Shown piece by piece: positions 28,843 to 37,900 of a stretch of 64,000 bases of DNA. Source of the DNA: Parashewanella tropica. Its GTDB lineage: Bacteria > Pseudomonadota > Gammaproteobacteria > Enterobacterales > Shewanellaceae. Each line of letters begins with the position of its first letter. Position 1 is the first letter of the stretch. The position numbers and the translations under genes were made by a program. Below the pieces are notes generated by a model that made no database searches, was not told the DNA's origin, and was given only the letters and a program-made list of their open reading frames with translations. The DNA is taken from the NCBI RefSeq assembly GCF_004358445.1, contig NZ_CP037951.1:2157501-2221500 (forward strand), in the 5' to 3' direction.

Positions 28843-29580
28843 ATGAATTTTACCCTGATCATACCTGCACGTTATGGTTCAACTCGCTTTCCCGGTAAGC
28901 CACTTGCTTCAATTGCTGGTAAGCCAATGATCCAACATGTATATGAACGTGCCTCTTTAGCGAAAGGGTTAGCCAATATCGTTGTTGCAACGGATGATGA
29001 ACGCATTCAAGCAGTTGTTGAAGGTTTTGGGGGTAAAGTGGTTATGACCAATCCTGATGCAGCGACAGGTACAGACAGAATTAATGAAGCAATTGCAAAA
29101 CTTGGCTTACCTGATGATGAAATCATCATCAACTTACAAGGTGATCAGCCTTTAGTTGATCCCATTTCAATCGAGCAATTAATCACATTATTCGAAAAGC
29201 ACCCCGGTGAGTTTGAAATGGCTACCCTTGCGTACCAAATCACTAACGAAAAAGACATTGATGACCCAATGCAAGTCAAAGTTGTTTTTGATAATCAGCA
29301 TCATGCTTTGTACTTCTCGCGTTCAAGAATTCCATTTGGTCGTGATACTAATGAGTATCCTGTATTCAAGCATATTGGCATGTACGCCTATACCAGCCGT
29401 TTTATTCAGATGTTTGCAAAGTTACCGCATGGAACTTTGGAGCAACTTGAAAAACTCGAACAATTACGTGCATTAGAACATGGGCACAAGATCAAAATTG
29501 CCATTAGTGCATTTAATTCTCAGGAAGTGGATACACCAGAAGACGTTAAAAAATGCGAAGCTAGGTTAGCAATAGATTAA
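28843..29580 (+). CDS. kdsB: 3-deoxy-manno-octulosonate cytidylyltransferase
   Basis: 245 residues from the ATG at 28843, which has AAAGG upstream; the in-frame ATG at 28801 lies in the preceding terminator. It activates KDO as CMP-KDO for lipopolysaccharide inner core synthesis. The nucleotide-binding [15 protein letters not shown] opens the protein; [11 protein letters not shown] and [18 protein letters not shown] follow. E. coli KdsB is 248 residues. Confidence 0.96.
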   Translation: MNFTLIIPARYGSTRFPGKPLASIAGKPMIQHVYERASLAKGLANIVVATDDERIQAVVEGFGGKVVMTNPDAATGTDRINEAIAKLGLPDDEIIINLQGDQPLVDPISIEQLITLFEKHPGEFEMATLAYQITNEKDIDDPMQVKVVFDNQHHALYFSRSRIPFGRDTNEYPVFKHIGMYAYTSRFIQMFAKLPHGTLEQLEKLEQLRALEHGHKIKIAISAFNSQEVDTPEDVKKCEARLAID

Positions 29581-29589
29581 CTGTTTGTC

Positions 29590-29611
29590 GGTCACCTGAA
29601 CTCAGGTGACC
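29590..29611. terminator. Perfect stem-loop after kdsB
   Basis: GGTCACCTGA and TCAGGTGACC form a perfect ten-pair stem with a two-base loop, ten bases past the kdsB stop. There is no good T tract on either strand. It may be an mRNA 3'-end stabiliser, or a terminator of weak type. Confidence 0.5.
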
Positions 29612-29723
29612 TTGATATTCTGTCCCCATATCATTTCTCAAAAAGTTAATGAATCTAAATTAATTTTTAATTTTTTCTATTTCACCTTTTAATGTAAGCC
29701 TTTGCTTCTAAAAGGTAATGACT

Positions 29724-31058
29724 ATGGCAGCCCTATCAGCAACTTTATCGAGAATACCAAATAGACTTGCCCCTGCAACGGCAACCGTATTCACTAAGCC
29801 AAAATTCAAATACGCTAAAAATGAATATCAGGTCAGATCACAACATTCTCCTCAGCTACCCTTTCATTTAGAACAAAACTCTGACAGAAAAGAAGCTGAA
29901 GATGTTCGCTCGTCGAATCAAAACGCAGATACAACGAAACCGTTTCGCTTTGACAGTTTGGTATTAAGTGGTGGCGGAGCAAAAGGCGCTGGCTACGCCG
30001 GATTAATTGAAGAACTTGATACAACTAAGCGATTAGAGTCGATAAATGATCTAGTAGGCACCAGCATTGGTGGTATGGTCTTATTTGCACTTTCCCTTGG
30101 TGCATCAATAAATACTACTCAGCAGTGGATGGCATCTTCAGGAGCAAAGTTCGATAAAGAAATAATGAATACGCAGTTAGAAACTATTCTGTGGCATGTA
30201 TGTGAGCCACATTTGCAATTTATTTCTGAATACTTGAAATTTAAAGGAGAGCCTTTACTAGACGATAGTGGCCAAAGATATCACGGCGAAAACGGAAGGC
30301 GGTGTATAGCAAATATAAATTTTAGACAACATCAATTACTAGTAGACGCATGTACTAACACCGCAGATACCTCGCTACTCCCACAGAATATGAAATCCCT
30401 GACGATCATTGCGAGTATACTTGGTAAATACGAAATTGAATTTTCAGCTGAAAATACGCCGAGTGTACCTATAGTCACTGCTGCTATAGCAAGTTCAAGC
30501 ATGCCAAAATTAATGCCTCCCGTTGAACTTCCATCTTCTGCTTTCAAATGCTTACCACCTGTTCGTATTCCCAAAACGCTAAAATTATTTGATGGTGGCT
30601 TAACAAATAATACTCCTCACATTTATGCAAAAGGACTAAATAAGTTAGTTGTTACGCCTTATTCACCAAAAGTTTTATTACCTGATCAACAACAGTCTAG
30701 CTTAGACGTAATTGCAGAAGAGTTAAAGCTAGCAGCCTCGTCATTGGTTCTTGGGTTCAATGCATCGAGAGTAATGAGGTTAAACCGCTTCGATATTCGT
30801 CAAGCCACCGTAGATCCAAGTGTCACTTTGTTCTTTTTAAAGGTGAATGTCGGTGTTCAAGATTTCCAAAGAGGGTTAATTAAATTCTGGGAATTATCGA
30901 ATGATTCTAGATTACAGACCCACGAATTTTTAAAACAACGCCAAGCTTTCAACAGTAGTTCAGACTCAAAAACGCAAACAAAAGAACAACAGCTCCAATC
31001 CCAAAGAAAATACACAAATGAGAAATATAGTTTTGCCAGTAAAGAGGTATGGAGATAA
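29724..31058 (+). CDS. Patatin-like phospholipase with unusual N-terminal extension
   Basis: 444 residues from the second ATG (29724), which sits eight bases after AAAAGG; an ATG at 29718 is two codons longer. The patatin catalytic set is complete: oxyanion loop GGGAKG (83-88), nucleophile GTSIGG (Ser114) and DGG (Asp290). The first ~75 residues are Ser/Thr/Pro/Gln-rich, basic and unstructured, with no Sec signal. The tail (~425-444) is Gln/Ser/Lys-rich. The layout recalls ExoU-like secreted phospholipase effectors, but no secretion genes or chaperone are nearby. A housekeeping or spheroplast-type phospholipase is the alternative. Confidence 0.82.
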   Translation: MAALSATLSRIPNRLAPATATVFTKPKFKYAKNEYQVRSQHSPQLPFHLEQNSDRKEAEDVRSSNQNADTTKPFRFDSLVLSGGGAKGAGYAGLIEELDTTKRLESINDLVGTSIGGMVLFALSLGASINTTQQWMASSGAKFDKEIMNTQLETILWHVCEPHLQFISEYLKFKGEPLLDDSGQRYHGENGRRCIANINFRQHQLLVDACTNTADTSLLPQNMKSLTIIASILGKYEIEFSAENTPSVPIVTAAIASSSMPKLMPPVELPSSAFKCLPPVRIPKTLKLFDGGLTNNTPHIYAKGLNKLVVTPYSPKVLLPDQQQSSLDVIAEELKLAASSLVLGFNASRVMRLNRFDIRQATVDPSVTLFFLKVNVGVQDFQRGLIKFWELSNDSRLQTHEFLKQRQAFNSSSDSKTQTKEQQLQSQRKYTNEKYSFASKEVWR

Positions 31059-31115
31059 TTGGTATCAGGTTATTTTTCTGTTACCTTAACCGAAACGTTC
31101 AAAACGAAACTGATT

Positions 31116-31280
31116 ATGAGCACTCTTGAAGTTTGGTTAATAATATTATTAGTGGTTGGTGTGATTATGAGTAATCTCGCCGTATTAAAGTACAGTGCAA
31201 AATTCAAAATGCCTCAATTTAAAGCGGATTCAGATAAAGATAAAACTCAGGAAAAAGATAACAATACACCAGATAGTTGA
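31116..31280 (+). CDS. DUF2897-type small membrane protein
   Basis: 54 residues from the ATG at 31116; the frame is open upstream to a TTG at 31059, directly after the patatin stop. One transmembrane helix (VWLIILLVVGVIMSNLAVL) is followed by a basic/acidic tail (KFKMPQFKADSDKDK). The pattern matches the small DUF2897 inner-membrane proteins of Shewanella and Vibrio; function unknown. It may be cotranscribed with the patatin gene. Confidence 0.65.
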   Translation: MSTLEVWLIILLVVGVIMSNLAVLKYSAKFKMPQFKADSDKDKTQEKDNNTPDS

Positions 31281-31311
31281 GAGCTAACTGGTGTGATATT
31301 TATGTGCAATA

Positions 31312-31941
31312 CTATAAAACTAGAGGACGCTTATTTTCAAACAGCAGTTTTGCAGCTAGGGATTGGAATAAAGAAATCACTGAAGATGTCCCCCAATAAA
31401 GACCAATCGCAGACGACACATTCAACAAACTGATCAAACAGACTACACTCATCAATGCAATCATTGCATAATTTACACTGTCAGCTGCACTCGGCATAAA
31501 ATACATTGATAGACCTGTTATAAACGCAACGGCCACACTCAAAAATATATCTGACTTAGAAATATCAGCAATCCAAGCTAATCTGCCCGACAAGGCAATA
31601 TTACTTAGGCCTTGGAACATCCCAATACCTACAACGGCTTGAACCATCATGTTTAGGACAGTGTTTTTACTCATTAGAGAAACGCCGTTTGATTTATACA
31701 ATTCCATAAGTTTCTGGGATTGTAAAACAGGATCTTTAGAATATTTTTCCTTTAATACTTCTATTTCAGGCTTTAATTCAGCTAATTTTTGCATATTCGA
31801 AAATGTTTGCTTAAGAGATGCAAAAGAAATCGGCATTAAAATAAGGCGTATTACTAGAGTAAACACAATTACAGCTAGGCCGGAAGATAATGTTAATTCT
31901 GATTGTAAGGTGTTAATAGCTGACTGAAATAGCCAATCCAT
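31312..31941 (-). CDS. Short stand-alone YidC/Oxa1-family insertase homologue
   Basis: 209 residues comprising only the conserved Oxa1/YidC membrane core, with five hydrophobic segments; the large periplasmic domain (P1) of proteobacterial YidC is absent. The groove arginine is present (LVIRLILMPISF, Arg32), followed by the cytoplasmic hairpin LKPEIEVLKEKYSKDPVLQSQKLMELYKSNG. The C-terminal segment SSAIGLYWGTSSVISLFQ matches the last YidC helix. The normal yidC would lie in the rpmH-rnpA region, so this is probably a second paralogue of unknown client. Confidence 0.82.
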   Translation of the reverse strand: MDWLFQSAINTLQSELTLSSGLAVIVFTLVIRLILMPISFASLKQTFSNMQKLAELKPEIEVLKEKYSKDPVLQSQKLMELYKSNGVSLMSKNTVLNMMVQAVVGIGMFQGLSNIALSGRLAWIADISKSDIFLSVAVAFITGLSMYFMPSAADSVNYAMIALMSVVCLISLLNVSSAIGLYWGTSSVISLFQSLAAKLLFENKRPLVL

Positions 31942-32362
31942 GATAATTCCATTTAGTTAAGACATATTATGTCAACTAAGTTAATCGATCATTTGAATAG
32001 TGTCAACGGCAAAACTCTAGGGCGTGTTGAACTATCGTGATTATTTTTGCAGCGATAAATTGGTTATCTTATGCAAGGCAGAGTTTGTGAAGTGTGGTTT
32101 CTCCACATAAACAAACGATAACGCGGCAGAAGTGACCAATTTACGCTGTCTTGATGCTTTTGAGCACTTCCTGTTCTGTGTTGTGATCAGCTCACTTAGA
32201 TGACTAAGCTTCACTGCTCACGCCTTGAACAGAAAGGTGCTCAAACAGCACAAAATTCAATCCAGAAAGATCAACGATGAGATGGTCTCCTCCTCTTATC
32301 GGCATCACAATGTGCCAGACTTGGAAATAGATTATTCAAGTTAACAGAGTGAGGAGACCACT

Positions 32363-33385
32363 ATGAAGATTACTACAGTAGGCCTGGATTTAGCAAAAAA
32401 CGTAAGCCACTTTGTTGGTTGTAATCAAGCTGGAAAAATCGTTAAAAAGAAAATGCTTAGTAGGAAAGACATTTTGCCTTTCTTTGCTCAGTTACCCAAA
32501 TGTTTAGTGGGGTTAGAATCTTGTGCCAGTGCTCATTATTGGGCAAGAGAGATTGAGAAGCTTGGACATATCGTCAAGCAAATCGCACCTCAATTTGTAA
32601 AAGCTTATGTTCGTGGCAATAAGAATGATTACAACGATGCTTTAGCCATAGCTGAGGCTGTTGTGCGACCAGAGATGCGATTTATTCGAACTAAAACTCG
32701 CACTCAACAAGATATTCAAGCACTTCATGTTATGCGAAAAAAATGTGAACGTGATAGAACAGCGAATACCAATGAAATTAGAGGATTACTCATGGAATAC
32801 GGCATTGTTATTCCACAAGGTATTCATAACGTTTATAAGAGGTTACCAGAGCTGTTCGATGCAAATGTAGAAAACGGACTCAGCAACTTATTCAAAGAAT
32901 TACTAAAACAGCATTATAAAAAATTGGAACAGCTACAAGAGCATTTGGATGTTTACACTCAAAAAATCAAAGAGCTTAGCAAAGTAGAAGCCTGTGTAAA
33001 ATTACAGAGCATTCCAGGTATAGGGCCAATTACAGCTAGTGCGTTTTATCAACATGTGGGTAACGGTAGTGAATTTAAAAATGGGCGCTGCGTCTCAGCT
33101 TCACTAGGTTTGGTTCCAAAGCAACATAGTTCTGGTGGCAAAGATAAGCTTCTTGGGATAAGTAAACGGGGTGATGGTTATTTACGAACCTTGTTAATAC
33201 ACGGAGCGAGAGCCGTGATAAGAGCCAATGTGGGTAAAGAGACCAAGTTGGCTCAATGGATAAAGAAATTAGAAAGCACTCGCGGCCGAAATAAAGCTGC
33301 TGTTGCGTTAGCGAATAAGATGGCTCGTGTGGGTTGGGCTTTAATGATAAATGACAGTAGTTATCAGGCCGATTACGCAGCCTGA
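32363..33385 (+). CDS. IS110/IS1111-type DEDD transposase
   Basis: 340 residues. The N-terminal RuvC-like DEDD domain shows TVGLDLAKN (Asp9), GLESCASAH (Glu52) and GNKNDYNDALAIAEA (Asp89, Asp92). The C-terminal Transposase_20 domain contains IPGIGPITASAFYQHVG and SSGGKDKLLGISKRGDGYLRTLLIHGAR, including the serine believed to form the DNA link. The ribosome site GAGGAG lies in the copy of the repeat at 32351-32360. This family recombines at RNA-guided sites. Intact. Confidence 0.94.
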   Translation: MKITTVGLDLAKNVSHFVGCNQAGKIVKKKMLSRKDILPFFAQLPKCLVGLESCASAHYWAREIEKLGHIVKQIAPQFVKAYVRGNKNDYNDALAIAEAVVRPEMRFIRTKTRTQQDIQALHVMRKKCERDRTANTNEIRGLLMEYGIVIPQGIHNVYKRLPELFDANVENGLSNLFKELLKQHYKKLEQLQEHLDVYTQKIKELSKVEACVKLQSIPGIGPITASAFYQHVGNGSEFKNGRCVSASLGLVPKQHSSGGKDKLLGISKRGDGYLRTLLIHGARAVIRANVGKETKLAQWIKKLESTRGRNKAAVALANKMARVGWALMINDSSYQADYAA

Positions 33386-33631
33386 TAACAAGAAACAATA
33401 TTAACTATAATCATTCCAAAGGATTGCTCAATAAAAAGTAACCGATGACAAACAGGTAAGACCGACATATCGAAAACCTGATAGGGCTGATGAGTTCATA
33501 ACTCGTGTCAACGATAAGGACGATATGTGCGAAGTTCATCAAGGCTCGAAACCCAAGTGTTTCAACAGAGAAGTCGGATATACGAACGCAAACCTATCCC
33601 TGTCAAAAACTATTTTTTATGTTGCAATATT
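33386..33631 (+). ncRNA. Candidate guide (seek/bridge) RNA region of the IS1111-type element
   Basis: Non-coding segment between the transposase stop and the right subterminal repeat, where IS1111-type elements encode their guide RNA. A long-range stem ACATATCG (33465-33472) with CGATATGT (33521-33528) encloses a hairpin GAGTT/AACTC (33492-33504). A later CGG/GTCGG block (33567-33579) could pair with CCGAC before it. Ends of the RNA cannot be set by eye. The target it should match is the MITE end around 32271-32275/33648-33656. Confidence 0.5.
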
Positions 33632-33652
33632 GGAGGAGACCATATACACGCC

Positions 33653-34912
33653 CTAGCCATAAAACCAATAGCAAACACCTATTGCCGCTAATGCGCCTGC
33701 TAAATCAGCTATCAGACCGCAGGTAATGGCATGACGACCATTTCGAATACCCACTGATCCGAAATATACCGCTAACACATAAAAGGTTGTCTCTGAACTG
33801 CCTTGAATAATGGCCACTAAACGCCCTGCGAATGAATCAACACCATCATGTTGCATGGTTTCAAGCATTAATGCTCGTGCACCGCTGCCGCTAAAAGGCT
33901 TCATCAAGGCGGTTGGTAATGCATCAACAAATCTTGTATCGAAACCAAACCAGCTAACAACACTTGCTATTGCTTGAAGTGCGACATCCAACGCACCAGA
34001 AGCTCTCAATAGGCCAATGGCTATTAACATGGCAAGAATGTATGGAATTAATTGAATCGCTTGACCAAAGCCTTCTTTGGCACCATCAATAAACTCATCA
34101 TAAACAGCCACTTTTCGATATCCAGCTACAAGAATAAAACTGAAAATCAAACACAGTAAAATACCATTACCAAGCACAGTTGATATTTCACCTATGGCAG
34201 CTGCACTCAATGTAGTCAGATAAGCAACCAGCGCCATCAAGCCACCAATTAATAGCGCCCCGTAACCAAGTATGACGGTATTCAATAATGAAATTCGTTG
34301 CGCAATCGCTACCGCAGTTAAACCCGCTAACGTTGAAGCGCTAGTAGCTAATAGAATAGGCAAATATACATCGGCGGGATTGGCGGCACCTTGTTGTGCT
34401 CGATATAGAAATACAGTGACTGGAATTAGCGTTACCGATGAGGTATTGAGAACCAAAAATAAGATTTGCGCATTTGAAGCTACGGTTTTTACAGGATTGA
34501 TGGATTGTAGATCCTGCATGGCTTTTAAACCAAGTGGTGTTGCCGCGTTATCCAACCCAAGAACATTAGCCGTGAGATTCATTGTCACACTGCCAAATGC
34601 AGGATGCCCTTTTGGTACTTCAGGCATTAATTTGGCAAGTAAAGGCTCAGTAAACTTGGAGATCAAACGGATCATCCCTGCTTTTTCACCGACACGCATT
34701 AGCCCCATCCATAGGGTTAGTACGCCTACTAAACCAATAGCGATATTGGCAGATAACTTTGAGCTATCAAATAATGCTGTCACAGAAGCGCTAATGACTG
34801 AAGTATCACCATAAGCAACCTTGCCTATAATGACCACAAAAGCAACAACAAAGAAATACCACCAAATACGGTTTAGCAAATGAACACTCTCTAAAATTCT
34901 GGCTGAAATCAT
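33653..34912 (-). CDS. SpmA-SpmB-like fused nucleoside-recognition (Gate) membrane protein
   Basis: 419 residues in two halves. Each half has a Gate/nucleoside-recognition domain: the first resembles SpmA (LTLWMGLMRVGEKAG, NLTANVLGLDNAATPLGLKAM), the second SpmB (MKPFSGSGARALMLE, IIQGSSETTFYVLAVYFGSVG). About ten membrane segments. The family is named from spore maturation proteins, but this host is not a spore-former; transport of a small solute is a guess. Its TAG stop (33653-33655) lies in the CTAG end of the adjacent MITE. SD AGGAG is only two bases from the ATG. Confidence 0.82.
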   Translation of the reverse strand: MISARILESVHLLNRIWWYFFVVAFVVIIGKVAYGDTSVISASVTALFDSSKLSANIAIGLVGVLTLWMGLMRVGEKAGMIRLISKFTEPLLAKLMPEVPKGHPAFGSVTMNLTANVLGLDNAATPLGLKAMQDLQSINPVKTVASNAQILFLVLNTSSVTLIPVTVFLYRAQQGAANPADVYLPILLATSASTLAGLTAVAIAQRISLLNTVILGYGALLIGGLMALVAYLTTLSAAAIGEISTVLGNGILLCLIFSFILVAGYRKVAVYDEFIDGAKEGFGQAIQLIPYILAMLIAIGLLRASGALDVALQAIASVVSWFGFDTRFVDALPTALMKPFSGSGARALMLETMQHDGVDSFAGRLVAIIQGSSETTFYVLAVYFGSVGIRNGRHAITCGLIADLAGALAAIGVCYWFYG

Positions 34913-34939
34913 TACTCCTGCGAAAACAGGATAATAATA

Positions 34940-37900
34940 TTAAACTTTATCCAGCTGAATCATAATACGTTTTTCAGAAATTGGGTACTTAGTCCCTAAC
35001 ACCTGCGCAAAACAAGACACGCGGTATTCTTCAATCATCCACTTTGCTTCTTCAAGTTCTTGTGGCACCGCTGCAAGCTTTGGTAACTTGGCTAATTTAG
35101 CCTCAAGGCTTTTCTCACAATTATTAATCGAATGCATTTGCAAACGGTCACGATTAGGGTCGACAGGTAATTTTTCCAAGCGATTTTCTATAGCTTTCAG
35201 ATAACGAAGAATATCCGATAACCTTTCCCAGCCCGAAACTTCAACAAATCCTTTAAATACTAAACGATCAAGGTGAGCTTGAATGTCACTCATCGCAAAT
35301 GCAATATCTAAACTGATTTTACCCTTTAAGCGCTTTTTAATTTTTTGATGAAGGGTCAAAATTTCTTCGGTTTTGAGCGCTATTTTTTCGGCGGTTTCAT
35401 TAAGTTCTTGTCTTACCCAATCGCGAGCCTTATCAAAGTCATCGGCATTACGAACATCCAATTGCTTTTCATCAAGCAATTGTTGAACTGAAGCAGCAAT
35501 GATGTCATCAATCAGTATTTGTACTTGTCCGAATGGATTAAAGTACATTGAAAGCTTAGCTTTATTGGGCAACCTTTGCTGCAAGTGTTTCACAGGAGAT
35601 GGGATATTTAAAAGCAACAGCCTTCTCAAGCCTCTCCGCTGTTGCATTTCAGCTTGATTTTCATTATCAAATAATTTGATAGCAACTGAGTCTTTATTAT
35701 CGATAAGCGCTGGAAATGCTTTGACTTCAAAACTTCCTTTGTGTTGCTGATATTGCTTTGGCAAATCACCAAAGTTCCACTCAGTAAGCTTATCTTTCTC
35801 TATTCCTGAGTCAGCGACTTTGCGAATAGCCTGCTTTACCTTTCCTTGAAGGCTTGCCTGTAACTCAGTGAGTTCACGACCTTGTGCTATCAACTTACCT
35901 TTATCACCTTCCACTTTAAAGTTGATGATTAAATGTTTATCAAGTTGGCTAAAGTCAAAGTCGTCTTCGCTGAGTCGTACACCACTCATGCGTAAGAGCT
36001 GCTTACTCAAAGCTTCGATAAATGACAACTCAAACGGTTTCATGGCTTCGACACAAGCTTTTGCGTATTCAGGCGCAGGCACAAAGTTACGTCTTAAAGT
36101 TTTAGGCAGAGACTTGATTAAAGCTACACACTTCTCATACCGAAGACCGGCCACCAGCCAATCAAAGCCTTGATCTTCAACTTGGTTTAGCAAAGCAATA
36201 GGAATGTGAATAGAGACACCATCATCTTCATTTCCAGGCTTGAATTGATAGCTGATAGGCAAAGTTAAGTTACCTTGCTGCCAAGTGTCCGGAAAATCTA
36301 ATTGCGAAACATGCCCTGCATCACGCTTAAACAACATCTCAGGATCGAAATGCAACAGTTTAGGATCATTGCGCTTGGCTTTATTCCACCATTTGAACAA
36401 GGTGGCAGAGCTATAAATATTGTCTGGTAAACGCTCTTGATAAAAATCCACCAGCACTTGTTCATCAACCAGAATGTCTTTACGACGAGATTTATGCTCA
36501 AGCGCTTCAACTTCCTCTAATTGTTTACAGTTGTGGAGATAAAAAGGTTCTTTGGTTCGCAGTTCACCTTCAGCAAGTGCGCTACGAATAAAGATCTCAC
36601 GAGACTCAACAGGATCGATTTTCCCATATTGGACTTTACGCTTATGAACAGTCGTTAGCCCGTAAAGCACTTGGTTTTCAAAAGCGACAACACTGCCCTG
36701 CTTAGCTTCAAAATGCGGCTCATTGTAATTACGTTTAATGAGATGGCCTGCCAATGGTTCAATCCACTCTGGATTGATTTTGGCGCAGCTGCGCGCAAAC
36801 AAGCGTGATGTTTCAGTGAGTTCAGCCGCCATGATCCACTTAGGCCCTTTTTTGGCTAATGGCGAGCCAGGAAACACGAAAAACTTACGGTTTCGAGCAC
36901 CCAAATATTCATTGTTATTATCTTTAAAACCGATATGACTCAATAAGCCTGAGAGAATTGCTTGGTGAATGTTATCGTAATCAGATTCTTCGCCTTTAAG
37001 CTTCCATTTAAGATCATGTACGGCTTGTCTTAATTGTGAGTACAAATCCTGCCATTCGCGAATACGAAGGTAAGCTAAAAAGTCTTGTTTACATTTCTTT
37101 CTAAATTGACTGGCTGATAGCTCTTTTTGTTGAGACTGAATGTGTTCCCACAAGTTTAACCAAGCAACAAAATCCGAATCTTTGTCTTTGTACTTGCTAT
37201 GGGCTTCATCTGCAGCTTGTTGCTTCTCTAATGGACGCTCACGTGGATCTTGGATTGATAAACCTGCTGCGATAACCATCACCTGTTGTAAACAGCCAAG
37301 CTTATTCGCTTCAATTACCATTCTTGCCAAACGCGGATCAACAGGGATTTGCGCCAATTGACGGCCAAGCTGAGTCAACTGTAATCCTTTTTTTCCCTTA
37401 TTTACTGCGGTTAATTCTTCCAGCAATAAGAAGCCGTCTTTAATGTGACGAGATTCTGGTGGTTGAATAAACGGGAAACCTTCAATATCACCAAGTCCAA
37501 TCGCCAGCATTTGTAAAATAACCGATGCTAAGTTGGTTCTTAGGATTTCTGGATCGGTAAACTCAGGACGACTTAAAAAATCGTCTTCGTCATATAAGCG
37601 AATACAAATGCCTGGACCGACACGACCACAGCGACCTTGCCGCTGATTAGCGCTGGCTTGTGAAACTGGCTCAATGGGCAGTCGTTGTACTTTGGTGCGA
37701 TAGCTATAACGGCTAATACGCGCTGTACCGGGATCAATCACGTATCGAATACCAGGAACGGTTAACGAGGTTTCCGCTACGTTGGTCGCCAATACGATTC
37801 GTCTGCCAACATGCGATTTAAAGACTTTGGATTGCTCACCATAAGACAAACGTGCGTAAAGCGGCAGAATTTCTGTATCACGATAATTTTGTTTATTGAG

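Larger units (their letters stand above)
32276..33647 (+). mobile_element. IS110-family (IS1111-type) element inserted in the MITE terminal repeat
   Basis: Subterminal 12-base perfect inverted repeats ATGGTCTCCTCC (32282-32293) and GGAGGAGACCAT (33632-33643) lie 6 and 4 bases from the inferred ends. Restoring the MITE repeat TCAACACGCCC places the junction at a shared AC dinucleotide (32274-32275 and 33646-33647), which fits core-dinucleotide recombination without target duplication. The element is about 1,372 bp. It has a short 5' region of 70 bases and a long 3' non-coding region of about 245 bases, the IS1111 arrangement. Confidence 0.85.
32017..33656. mobile_element. MITE-like element interrupted by an IS1111-type element
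   Basis: A non-coding unit has terminal inverted repeats CTAGGGCGTGTTGA (32017-32030) and, reassembled across the IS insertion, TCAAC (32271-32275) plus ACGCCCTAG (33648-33656). Without the IS it would be about 268 bp. The similarity of the two ends continues inside (CT..C..GATT). No ORF is present. From its build it should be a non-autonomous element; I believe similar 'GGGCGTGTTGATC' repeats are scattered in Shewanella genomes, but this cannot be checked here. The outer CTAG supplies the stop codon of the neighbouring gene. Confidence 0.7.
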
